Shown here in pieces: positions 44,151 through 53,761 of a DNA stretch of 64,000 bases. The notes under the pieces are model-generated. The model worked only from the letters and a program-made list of their open reading frames with translations. It did no database searches and was not told where the DNA came from. Source of the stretch: Gonocerus acuteangulatus. Taxonomy: Eukaryota > Arthropoda > Insecta > Hemiptera > Coreidae. Where the stretch lies: contig OX328132.1 in the NCBI GenBank assembly GCA_946811695.1, forward strand, positions 93,732,538 through 93,796,537, written 5' to 3'. Position 1 is the stretch's first letter, and each line of letters begins with the position of its first letter. The position numbers and the translations under genes are program-made.

Positions 44151-44173
<23 letters not shown>
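44144..44173. repeat. TA microsatellite
   Basis: About 30 bp of TA followed by AAATTTTAACGGGGTTCATTTTCGGTGTCTA, a context seen again at 49404 and, inverted, at 56023. Confidence 0.9.
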
Positions 44174-44175
<2 letters not shown>

Positions 44176-44296
44176 TTTAACGGGGTTCATTTTCGGTGTC
44201 TACTAGGTAGGATCGATAAAGATTTGAAGAAATTTTTCAAAAATTCCGTCATGAGTGCAACCTCAATAGCTACTTTCCTTCGGAGGAAAGTGCTAA

Positions 44297-44542
44297 AAGG
44301 TTTAACAGTAAGATAACTGATAGATCTATACATATAAATCAACTTTTTTTATTTATTTTTATATAAAAAAATATTTTCTAGAACTAAGTTCTAGATATAC
44401 AACTATTGTTCACTTACCTGTTTAGTAACAACATAATTGTTCTCATATTTTAACAACAAATTGTTTTTATAAAAATAAAAAATTGACACACATAAGTTGA
44501 TGTGTATGTATAGATCTATCAGTTATCTTACTGTTAAACCTT
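44297..44542. repeat. Hairpin-forming inverted repeat
   Basis: The arms 44297-44332 and 44507-44542 are 36-bp perfect inverted copies (AAGGTTTAACAGTAAGATAA onward). Partly complementary sequence continues inward, and the centre holds CTAGAACTAAGTTCTAG, so a long hairpin is possible. Confidence 0.85.
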
Positions 44543-44561
44543 TTTTCTGTTCATTAATTCT

Positions 44562-44613
<52 letters not shown>

Positions 44614-44622
44614 TCATTTTAG

Positions 44623-44656
44623 CTGACGAAGGCTACCAATGAGTAGCCGAAACGTC
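44623..44656 (+). ncRNA. Hammerhead-ribozyme-like motif 4
   Basis: CTGACGA (44623-44629), stem II GGCTAC/GTAGCC with loop CAATGA (6 bp, perfect), GAAA (44649-44652), CGTC (44653-44656). ACGT is self-complementary, so stem III could form only by dimerisation, as proposed for minimal PLE hammerheads. The best-preserved copy in the window. Confidence 0.75.
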
Positions 44657-45043
44657 CTTAATACAGATTTTTTACAAAAATCGTATTGATTTTTTCTTAG
44701 CCGAATCCCAACTAATTCCTGATTGCTTATCACCTCGACGGCTAACTATCTAATCTTCATGAATAATAATTAAGTATCTTTCTAAGAATTGTGTAATAAT
44801 AATTAACTATCTATCTAAGAAATGTTGCAGAAATTGTGTTGGTAAACAACACAATTTTTGTAACATTTTCCTCACAATCTCTTCTTTTTTTTTTTTTTTT
44901 TAATTAACTTCCTTTTCCATTCCTTGTTGTAAATTTTCAGTATTCTTGAAATTTAGAATAGTTTCTAGGCTTTCATAAATGTTTACTCTTTATTTACATT
45001 TTCCCTTATTTTTTTATCAATTTCTGGCATGTATTCCTTTTAG

Positions 45044-45241
45044 GAAATTGAACGTGAAGAAATGCTTGAACAGTTCAAGACATTAAGTACTGAGGCAATG
45101 AATTTGGAAAGTAATAACCAAACCCTTGAGACTGAAAAGAATTGGACTAACAATCATCTTCGTATTGCTCAAGAAAAATTACAAGACCTTGAAACAACTA
45201 TTCAAACTAAAGACTCATTAGTTGCCGAAATGGAAGAGCAA
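45044..45241 (+). CDS. cep135: cep135-like exon k (phase 0 in, 0 out)
   Basis: The acceptor is CTTTTAG and the donor CAA/GTATGA. Sixty-six codons: EIEREEMLEQFKTLSTEAMN, then QTLETEKNWTNNHLRIAQEK. EMLEQFKTL is a hallmark phrase of the CEP135/TSGA10 family C-terminal third. Confidence 0.93.
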
Positions 45242-46255
45242 GTATGATTTTATATATATTACATATTACTCATTCTTATTTCAATTCCTTTTTCTCCTTG
45301 TAATTATAAAAAATATTCTTATTTTCCCAATAATTATTCAAAATAAACTAATTTGTGATTATTTTTTGAGGAATTATACAGGTGGGCAAAACATAACAAA
45401 TTGCTATTTTTTTTGTTTCATTTCACTATTTTTTAAAAACACTCATGAAAGAGCCAAATTAGGTAGAGACTATAGAGTATTAGTGCGCTGTACTAATGAA
45501 ACTGTTTGGCAAACCCTGAATTCGCTTTACTATGAAGAAAGACAGGTTGAAATGGCTGGGTCATGTAGAAAGAAAGAATACTTTATTAAAATTAAAGCGA
45601 GGCTGTCCAAATTAATGAGATTGCTATGCAACACAGCGGACAATCAATCCATGGATAACTAGTTTTACCAGTTTTAATAGATAATAATAATAATAATAGA
45701 CTGCCAACAAAGATCTAAGATCCAAATGGGGTCGAGTTGGCAAAATGACCAGGAAGAAGATTTACAAAAGCCCAGAGGCCAGAAGTGGCAGCCTCTGGCT
45801 AAAGACTGAGAGGAATGTTTTAAGATGGTTTTGGAGGCTCTTCTTTAACAGTTGTGCCCGATTGTTAGTTAGTTATAAAAACACTCAATTCATTTTCCAG
45901 TAGATTATCAAAATGTAGACCAAAACATCAAGTGTGGAGAAATGAAAGCAACAAAAATAGGACTGATATATCATATTCGTTTGACTCTGAATGGTATTGA
46001 GTGGACTGTATGTATAAAGTCAAAGCATAAAATCAAATCGTGATTTCTTTTTACTTTTAAATGTCCGTTCAAGACATATGTATTAGCACAGTCACAGCTA
46101 TCAGGTGATAAAAGATCGCCATTGGCCATCACCGTGTTCTCCTATTGTCACAATAATTACTGACTTTCATAGCCAGAATATTAACACCTGCCTTAGTAGT
46201 GTTATTAAAATAAATTACTTCAGGTTTTCAATTCATTTCATCTTTGTGATCAGGG
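45242..46255. other. Intron with a probable RTE-like LINE 3' end
   Basis: At 45530-45605 one frame reads KKDRLKWLGHVERKNTLLKL, like the C-terminal LRWLGHVxRM of RTE-type LINE proteins. An ATA repeat at 45679-45699 could be its 3' tail. The 146-codon frame printed over this region is in another register and is not a gene. Confidence 0.45.
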
Positions 46256-46558
46256 TGTTGCATAAAAAGTCCGACTCACAGGAACTGCAGCATCTTAGCG
46301 CGGTTCCGTTCATGTCCCTAGTGCCATTTGATAAGCTTAGAAAAGAAATAAACTTATTTTTTTATATATATCTCGTGAAAATTGTCAAAATCCTCTCGAA
46401 CATCTCGAATAAAAGTGATATTAAGGCGTCAGGGACACCGACAGTAGCTAACTTTTACACAGAAGCGGAAATTACAGAATCTGGCTCTCATTCTAAAGCA
46501 AAGCTCTATAAATCAATACAAAAAAAGCCTAATAAAGCCTTTCTAGAGGATACAGAAG

Positions 46559-46811
46559 CATGGGCGTATATGAGGGGGGGGGCTGAGGGGGCTGCAGCCC
46601 CTCCCGAAATTTTGAATTGATGATAAAAACTTCTCGTAAAACCCTTAAAAATAAATTAAATAAGATCACTTAGTTCTTAAAACATATTTTATTTTACGTG
46701 TAATAGCGTTTTAGTTGCCTAAAACTATTCCAAGCTCTAAATATTTAGTATTCCATACCCTGGAAATGGTCTCAGCCCCCCCCCCCAAAATTGTTTTTAT
46801 GTACGCCCATG
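46559..46811. mobile_element. hAT-type MITE with 8-bp target duplication
   Basis: 253 bp. The terminal inverted repeats are CATGGGCGTATAT (left) and CATGGGCGTACAT (right, read inward), 12 of 13 matching. The flanking direct repeat is TACAGAAG (46551-46558 and 46812-46819). G and C runs lie just inside the ends. An 8-bp duplication with CA-starting TIRs is the hAT pattern. No coding capacity. Confidence 0.85.
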
Positions 46812-48479
46812 TACAGAAGGATCAAGAAGTACACAAGATTGAGTAGAATACACTGCCTAATATAGCCTATATAGAATAATATGCCGAATAAAACCTATCT
46901 AGTAAATACACAAGGACAAATAAAAGTCTTGACGAATAACAAGTCAAGAAAAAAAACTTTATTTAACAAAATAAAACAAAGTTTAGTTGCCCAACTACAA
47001 TAGAATAATATACCTAATTAAGTCTATGGAGTAGACACAAATGGACCAAAAACAAGTCTTGTGGAATATTGTTTTTTTTCTAATTAAATACTTTTTATCA
47101 ATATTTAGTATATAACCTTTGTTGAAAACTATTGATTGCTAATTGATGAATCGGTTTACAACTAAGTAGTCTTTATGAATATTTAGTATATAACCTTATG
47201 TTTGGATCTGAGTTTTTGGGGTGCTCTCCGCCTAGGCTTTGTATTTGTGTCGGCAGATACCTGGAGTATATTTACAGCTCTTGAGGATTAACTCTTAGCA
47301 GGTAAATTTCCTACGGCCCCCTTGTTTCTACGGGCATTGAACCGCCATATTCGCTCATACTATCTAACCGTTGTGAAGTTTATTTTTTGGATTTAGGACT
47401 TAATATACATATGTAGACTAAATCATAGCAAGAAGTAATCCTCCGTCGTCGGTTCTTAACTATGTAGACTCGCTAATGTTATCCAATCTTAGATACATCG
47501 TATTTAAAATCCACAGCAAAAACACGACATTTCATCAGAATCCCCTGCTGAATAAAACTTATATAGAATAATATGCAAAATAAAGCCTATCTAGTGGATA
47601 AAAATAGAGGAAAAAAGCCGTTCGTGGTGGTAGAAAATCTTAAAAGTATTTCGCTCAGAAATCTCCGAAATATTGTCACTAATTTTACGTATCCTGTTTT
47701 ATAGCCAAATAGATTTATATTCTATAATCAATAAGAAAAAACTACTAACAATAAAAAACTATGGGTAACAGATGAAAATAGGGAATACCAAGAATAATTC
47801 TAAAGAACGAAATCAACACCAGTACTGTAATCTAGATATTCTAACAAACAAAATATTGATTCTAATTATACGTATCCTGTTTTATTGACAAATACATTTG
47901 ACTACTATAAGCAATTAAAAACACTAGGGAATATGCCAAAGAACTTGGAGTAGGAGCCTCGACAGTTTCAAGACATTTGAAGGAAATCGACAAATCCAAA
48001 ACTGACATTTCATACGGTACAGCCTGATATATTTTTAACAATGAATTGTTTTTCTTATTTTAATTAATCTGTTTTATTGTCAAATACATTATCCAACTTT
48101 AAGCAATTAAAAAATAACAAGGAATAAAAACAAACAAAAAGAACCGTTCGAATAAACGAAATCAATTACTTCAAAGTTTAAGCACTTATTTCTCCGATTG
48201 ACATAGCCTAATCAAAAATTGTTTCAGAATCTTTTTTGTAGAACATTTAGTAAGCTTTCGCATGGTAACCCTCCGTTTACCAATATTCCTAACCGTCTTC
48301 GAGATATTAGGGAATGTATACGAAGTTCCCAAAACATTTCATGTCTGTTAATAAAATATTTTATTCTAATCCTTCCTTAGCTCCAAACGTAACCAAAATT
48401 TTAACATATTAGTGTTGATGAAATTCAAACATGCAGAAAATAATACCAAACATGATAATGAGTGTTTAATTGATGTAGG

Positions 48480-48670
48480 TGTAATTTGACTTGGTTCCTT
48501 ACAGGAATCATGTTTATTTATTGCATGACTGTTTTAGTGTAACTATAGTAATGAACAGGACATGATTGCCTGAGGATGGACCTGTGTGTCCGAAACGTTG
48601 TGATGGAGGAATAAATGTAAAGTTTGAAAAATTTTTGAAGGGTTATTCTTCACCTGTTTGGTATTATTAA
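48480..48670 (+). mobile_element. Penelope-like terminal repeat fragment
   Basis: Contains the hammerhead-like motif and the CCTGAGGATGGACC...CCGAAACGTTG phrase of PLE ends. It separates the two 300-bp subrepeats of the surrounding large repeat. Confidence 0.55.
48570..48599 (+). ncRNA. Hammerhead-ribozyme-like motif 5
   Basis: CTGAGGA (48570-48576), stem II GGAC/GTCC (4 bp), GAAA (48592-48595), CGTT. The cores are intact; the cleavage triplet would be GUU. Confidence 0.6.
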
Positions 48671-49399
48671 TTAATACCCTTCATTTAGTAATCGTAATAA
48701 TGCAGAAAATGTTTCAACTGAATCCCATAATTTTAAGTATCAAAATCAAAGACAAAAAGAACAGTTCGAATAAGCGAAATCAATTACTTTAAAGTTTTAA
48801 GCACTTATTTCTCCGATTGACATCGCCTAATCAAAACTTTCATTAGAACCTTTTTTGTAGAGCATTTAGTAAGCTTTCTAATCGTATTCTTCCGTTTCCC
48901 AAATTCTCAACCTTTTTCGAGATATTAAGGAAAGTATACAAAGTTACCAAAACTTTTTTATGTCTGTTAATAAAATATTTTATTCTAACCCTTCCTTAAC
49001 TCCAAACGCAACCAAAATTTCAACATATTAGTTTTAATGAAAGTAGAACATGCAGTAAATGTTTCAACTGAATCCCATGACTCTAAGTACCCAAACCAAA
49101 AACGGCATTCAAAAATTATTTTTTCAGTTTTCTCGATTAAACGATTAAAGCTATCGCCTTGAAAATGGTTCCATTCGTTTTCCTAGCCCAAGAAGCCTAT
49201 AAAAAGAGTACTTACAAGCTTATGAACTCAAAAACGTAAGAGTTACGATTTTTTTTTGCGCGAATTTCGCCCCAAACGCCATCTTCCAGTGGGCGGATTT
49301 TGCTGGTTAACGAACTTGACCTTTCAAATTGGACGACAGATTTTTGTATTAAATTTCATCAAAATCGGACCATCAGGGAAGCCAGAAATGAGCGAACAG

Positions 49400-49403
<4 letters not shown>

Positions 49404-49455
<52 letters not shown>
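49404..49455. repeat. TA microsatellite
   Basis: About 50 bp of TA inside the large repeat copy A. Confidence 0.95.
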
Positions 49456-49456
<1 letters not shown>

Positions 49457-49740
49457 AATTTGAACCACCGTTATTTTCGGTCTCTAGGGGTTCTGAAACG
49501 CGAAATTTTCTTGTCGGCACTTCCGGATTGTTTCATTGTATCAACCTTATAAGCGGGGTTCCTCCCTATGGGGAAGGGAGGAACCGCGCTAAAAAGACAT
49601 CCGTCCACGAGACGGAGCCAGACTTACCGCTTAGAGTAACATCCATCTCCCAAACGGGGTGGGTCGCGTCAAATTGTTGCTTTTCAAGGTCACTCACATC
49701 TCAACCCTCGGCCCAATTTTAAGGTATGAAAGTTATTCCA

Positions 49741-50138
49741 TCTTTAGATATTTTACATTATTTTAAATAATAAGAAAAATGTAAAAGGGAGATTCGACTA
49801 AGGCCTCCTCCCCTCCATTAGTAGTTCTAGAGTTAAGTCAGGAAGAGAAGGGTGTTTCTGTAAAATTCACCCGGATATTGTTGCATCAAAAAACAGTAAA
49901 TCTACTTGATTACATTGTTTGACCTTTATTGTACCTTAAGAGAAAGAAGAAGAAAAGAGAAGCTAAAACATGAAAACAAATAGTCATCATTTTTTTTTAA
50001 GCCAATGATTGTTAACTTATCCACATTCAACTCATGGGCTAATTTGGTTGAAGTTTTTGAAAGTTGGTGCATTTGTTTGTCATTCACAGACAAAGTGTTT
50101 ATGCTTCCTTTTTTCACGGAATAGAGAAATGAGGGGTC
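49741..50138. other. Intron, nothing recognised
   Basis: AT-rich, leading into the SINE. Confidence 0.4.
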
Positions 50139-50312
50139 TCCCATGGTCTAGTGGCTAGCGCGCTAGATTCATAAGCGGGAGATGGTGGGTTCGATCCCCA
50201 CCGGTGGCAGGAATTTTCTCATCTCAGGGCTCGCTGAGAAAATTCCTGGCAGCACCCTGGACGTCGGCGCTAATGGCCACGATTTGTCGATGCGCCGTAA
50301 AAAAAAAGAAGA
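50139..50312 (+). mobile_element. tRNA-derived SINE, family 2, copy 2
   Basis: The tRNA-like head TCTCCCATGGTCTAGTGGCT (A box) and GGTGGGTTCGATCCCC (B box) resembles a tRNA-Glu-type gene. The body has the palindrome AGGAATTTTCTCA...TGAGAAAATTCCT and the end is an A tail. The flanking direct repeat AGAGAAATGA is near 50123-50132 and 50314-50323. Same family as 10712-10867 on the other strand. Confidence 0.85.
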
Positions 50313-50323
50313 GAGAAATGAAG

Positions 50324-51073
50324 ACTGGCTGGATTTTCTTGAACTTTCCCATTTCCTCTATTTGTGAATGGGGCAGAATTGAAATACTTCATAATAATTT
50401 GATCTACCACCAAGTAAAGAAACAAACCTTGGAAATTTGAGTAGGTGTGCTATAATTCTGAGACATTTTCTCTTCTGAAGAATAGAAAAGTGTGTATATT
50501 AAATTGAATTAAATTAATTATAATTCATAGCCTGTGTTCTTAGCTGTTTTTTTTTTTTGGAAATTTGTTAAGTACAGTTATTTTAACATAAAAATTTAAA
50601 TAACAAACTGAAATAACTGGCTTTAGAAAGATAATTCATTCCTAGACATGTCTCAGAAAACTTAAATTATAAGGAAGAACTCCTTCTCTGAAAAGAGATT
50701 AGATTTCATTGGTGAAACAAAATTCAAAAAAATCAGTCTCATATCGGGCCACAAGGTAGATTTTCTGTCCCTCTGGTAGGAATGGTTTAATTTGATAAGC
50801 ACCAAAAATTAGTTCATGTAATAAATTATTTTTTTTTTAAATAGAAAGCTTCCTGACACCATATGTTGAGTTACGGTTCATAGTACTTAAATTCACATTA
50901 TATCAAGGAGAACAACTTGAATGTTATAGCTGCGTATGTTTCAAATAAGTTGTTCTGGGTAAAATTCTTTTGATTTTGCTTATAAAATTTAAATTCTCAT
51001 CAAAGGTTTATTTGGCAAAAGAATGAAAATGATATAATGGTAATATATGATGGTAATATATTTTATTTTTCAG
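50324..51073. other. Intron, nothing recognised
   Basis: AT-rich up to the acceptor TTTTTCAG. Confidence 0.4.
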
Positions 51074-51250
51074 ATAATGGAATTGTCAAATGAAGTATGT
51101 TTTTTAAAGAATGAATTAACTTCCATTGGTATGGAAAACTCAAGACTGCAGCAGGAAGTTGAAACTTCAAATGATCTAATTAAAACAATAGATCATAAAA
51201 AACAGAACTACAAGAGTGAAATTCATTCATTGGAAGAACAAATAGAACAG
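51074..51250 (+). CDS. cep135: cep135-like exon l (phase 0 in, 0 out)
   Basis: The acceptor is TATTTTTCAG and the donor CAG/GTTGCC. Fifty-nine codons: IMELSNEVCFLKNELTSIGM, then SLEEQIEQ. The donor is weaker than the others, but phase and coiled-coil end fit. Confidence 0.87.
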
Positions 51251-51968
51251 GTTGCCATAGTTAATATACTAATGATGTTTTTTCCCCCTTTCAGCCTTTC
51301 CTTGTTTTTCTATTTTCACCTTGTATTCTCTGAAGGCAAGGTGGTTGAGAGGAGGATAAATGAGATCAGAGAGGTCATACAGGTACCCAAAGGGCATACA
51401 GTTAGTGGCAGAGTACTAATGTCATGTTGGTATCTGGGGTCATAAAATTATGTTTCTAAACAACTTGAGGAATGTAGGATTTCTTCTTTGTACTATTATC
51501 AGAATAGCCACTCTTCACCTACTGCCGAGGTATAGACTTATCGTTTTACACTACTGGTACTCAGCACAAGCCTCTTGCTACACACCACGCTGGCCCGACG
51601 GGCCACTCATTATTGTATTAATTGTATTTTAAGTGGATGTAAATAAATAAGAAAAAATTAATTTGTGTATAAATGTTATGTAATTATTTAAATATTTAAA
51701 TATAATTGTATATTATTTTGATAAAAAAAGGTTGGCCTAAAACAAAAGTTATAAATGTTTTTTTTTTAGTGAGCGTAGGCACAATATGTGTTAAAGCAAC
51801 TGCTCTGTCTCCATGATTACACAATATTATCATTTAATCCTTGCAATAATAAATTCTCTCTGTGATATGTTGTAATATTCAACATACCACCGAGAGAGTG
51901 TGTTCTCTTTTAATTGTAGATTCGAAAAAATTAGCTGATGTTCAATAAATTCAATTAACTTTTTCCAG
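51251..51968. other. Intron, nothing recognised
   Basis: A GC-richer patch at 51335-51610 looks like old repeat sequence; AT-rich otherwise. Confidence 0.4.
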
Positions 51969-52171
51969 GTTACATCAGGTATTAATCAAACACACACTCT
52001 CAAGGATATGCTTACTTCACAAATAGAAGAACAAAGTAATGTAATATCCACTCTAGAAAGTGCAGTTGCTACTAGCCGTAAAGAAGCTATAGAGCAATCT
52101 TTGCAGAATTTTAGTACACAGCAAAAAGTTGAAGATTTACAAAAATCTGTGGATAAACTTCAGGAAAAGTT
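51969..52171 (+). CDS. cep135: cep135-like exon m (phase 0 in, 2 out)
   Basis: The acceptor is TTTTCCAG and the donor GTT/GTAATT. Encodes VTSGINQTHTLKDMLTSQIE, then STLESAVATSRKEAIEQSLQ, similar to the NLESLLATNRxKE block near the CEP135 C-terminus. Confidence 0.9.
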
Positions 52172-52484
52172 GTAATTTACCTTCTTTACAATTTATTTAT
52201 TACTTTATTTTATTTATTTGGCCATACGTATTATAGGTATAATTTATATTTCAATGTCAATACCAGTCTATCTATTTAATGATTGACTTGATATATCTAG
52301 CTAGCGAAATCTACTGTTATAAGCAATATTCTTTTGTTTAACTTGATGTACTGATTTCAACTAAACATTTAAGAAACTCACCTGAAACACAAAACAAAAG
52401 TATTGAGTCGTTAAATTTGGAGCCAATTGTTTAAAGTGTAATATTTAATACTTGTTTGAAAATTTTATTTTCCTTTATTTCTAG
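52172..52484. other. Intron, nothing recognised
   Basis: 313 bp, AT-rich. Confidence 0.5.
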
Positions 52485-52613
52485 ATCCAGTGTCAATAGT
52501 GCTCTTGTAAAATGCCAGAAAAATTGTGAAGAATACAGAAATGAAAATATGAAGCTAAAAAGAGAATTAGTCAATGAAAGATTCGAAAAAGTTAGAGCAG
52601 AAGAAACACAGAG
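52485..52613 (+). CDS. cep135: cep135-like exon n (phase 2 in, 2 out)
   Basis: The acceptor is TTATTTCTAG and the donor CAGAG/GTAAAA. Encodes SSVNSALVKCQKNCEEYRNE, then LKRELVNERFEKVRAEETQR, matching the STERYERERAxxEMRR-type block only a few dozen residues from the C-terminus of CEP135. One more short coding exon is therefore expected. Confidence 0.9.
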
Positions 52614-52926
52614 GTAAAAGCTAATGCTGTTATTTATTACATCATAAGCAGAAATAATCTAAACTCATTTTGTACATATTATTTTTAAAGTGCAGGAGCC
52701 TCTAAAATGTTTTACAAAAAATTGTCTGATGGGATTTTGACAAGATTAAAAGAATAAGAATTTAGTCACTAAATTGGTGGTTATGTATGTGTGTGTAAAT
52801 GAGAAGTCATTGAATCAATGCGTGGCCAAAGCTCTTGTGTCGAGAGAAATTGAAATTTGTATGCATCCTTTTTAATCCAAGTTAATGAAAATTTTCTTTC
52901 CTCTGACAATAAGAACAATTATGGCC

Positions 52927-53761
52927 TTAACCCTTAGCGGTTCTTTCCCCGAGCTCAGTTCGGCATAAACAAGTTGTGAGTATAGTTTTTTTCTTTTTTC
53001 TTTTCCCCGGTGCTTCGACTGCTACGGTCATTAGCACCCATTGTGAGTATAGTCTCGTCGATTTATCCACTGCCTGTCCTACTGGTCCTCTGCCGAGCTA
53101 GGACCGGCAAGCACACTCAACGCTTGAGGTCCATTGCCGGTCCACCACCGGCCTCTAATTTCTGTCCTTCTAGTCCTTTGCCTTGAGCTTCTAGATATAT
53201 TTTTAATACGGTGTGCTATTCTAGATGATCAGCTGTTCATTTTAATTCCAAAGAGGAAGGAATCGTCTCGAAAAGAGATATGCGCTGTGTGAATCACAGA
53301 TTCTAGAAGTGGCATCTAGTCATTTGTGCTAGTCATCACAACGATTTCGTCTTAGTTTTATCCTCAGCTCTCCTATTATTCTGCTTTTTTATAGCTAGAG
53401 AATTTTGAAATGGAGGGCAAAGATATTGTAAAGATTTTACAAGAATTACATGAATAGGAACCCAGCTCTTTACATTGAGAAATGTTTTGTGAGGTATCAT
53501 TCCCTCAAAAAGTATAGCTGATTTTTGACATATTTATCCAAATATTTGTATAAATTACTTTCTCTTGTTAATAAAAATCTAATTTTGAACAAAAATACGT
53601 AGTTTTCTTATTTTTATGACAACTAAAACAAAATGTACTATTCTGTAGAATACTACACGGACCTCCAGGGCTTGAGGCAAGGGCTATTTATGCCGGTCCC
53701 TGCTTGGCATAGGACCGTATGGACTGTTCAAGAAATAAAGAGTGAACCTAATAAGGGTTGA
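52927..53761 (+). mobile_element. Candidate decayed piggyBac-like element
   Basis: The left end is TTAACCCTTAGCGGTTC; the right end, read inward, is TCAACCCTTATTAGGTTC. Both ends share an internal CGGCATAAA phrase. Inside, at 53410-53457, a short frame MEGKDIVKILQELHE resembles the acidic start of a transposase. A piece of SINE family 1 (53005-53045, inverted) lies inside. Confidence 0.4.

Larger units (their letters stand above)
43160..44729. mobile_element. Element bounded by inverted Penelope-type terminal repeats (1.57 kb)
   Basis: The arms 43160-43274 and 44615-44729 are inverted repeats of about 115 bp with few differences. Each contains one hammerhead-like motif on opposite strands. 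The interior has no RT or endonuclease. It holds a four-unit degenerate tandem repeat (43581-44150), a TA run, a 36-bp perfect inverted repeat (44297-44332 / 44507-44542) and a long T tract. It is plausibly a non-autonomous PLE derivative, or two inverted PLE ends flanking other repeat DNA. Confidence 0.6.
46262..49740 (+). repeat. Large unclassified dispersed repeat, copy A
   Basis: Starts with AAAAAGTCCGACTCACAGGA (also at 54766, and inverted near 62370). It contains two direct 300-bp subrepeats (48150-48440 and 48755-49060), a GGTTAACGAACTTG phrase, a TA microsatellite and a conserved tail with TATTTTCGGTCTCTAGGGGT and CCTCCCTATGGGGAAGGGAGG. No transposase or RT was found. The hAT-type MITE (46559) and a PLE end (about 48480-48660) are later insertions in it. 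Confidence 0.65.
4761..52613 (+). other. cep135: CEP135/Bld10-like centriolar coiled-coil gene (locus span, partial)
   Basis: Fourteen exons (about 2303 coding bases) in this span join in a single frame: every donor is GT, every acceptor AG, and intron phases match at all 13 junctions. The product is nearly all heptad-like coiled coil, rich in Glu, Lys, Gln and Leu. CEP135 (Bld10 in Drosophila and algae) builds the centriole cartwheel and wall; TSGA10 is a sperm-tail relative. The second half lines up block by block with my memory of CEP135: an ERDYY block, an RDRE-type block, INEHLERS, EMLEQF, then the C-terminal NER-E block. N-terminal exons lie outside the window and the C-terminus is unresolved. 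Introns reach 14.8 kb and carry nearly all the transposons described here. I am sure of the gene model, fairly sure of CEP135, and less able to exclude TSGA10. Confidence 0.8.

Noticed and set aside
45222..45662. 146-codon ORF as a host gene
   Set aside because: It runs from the end of exon k through intron sequence and covers a LINE-like fragment in a different register.
46105..46620. 171-codon ORF as a host gene
   Set aside because: Lies across the start of a dispersed repeat and a hAT-type MITE; no recognisable domain.
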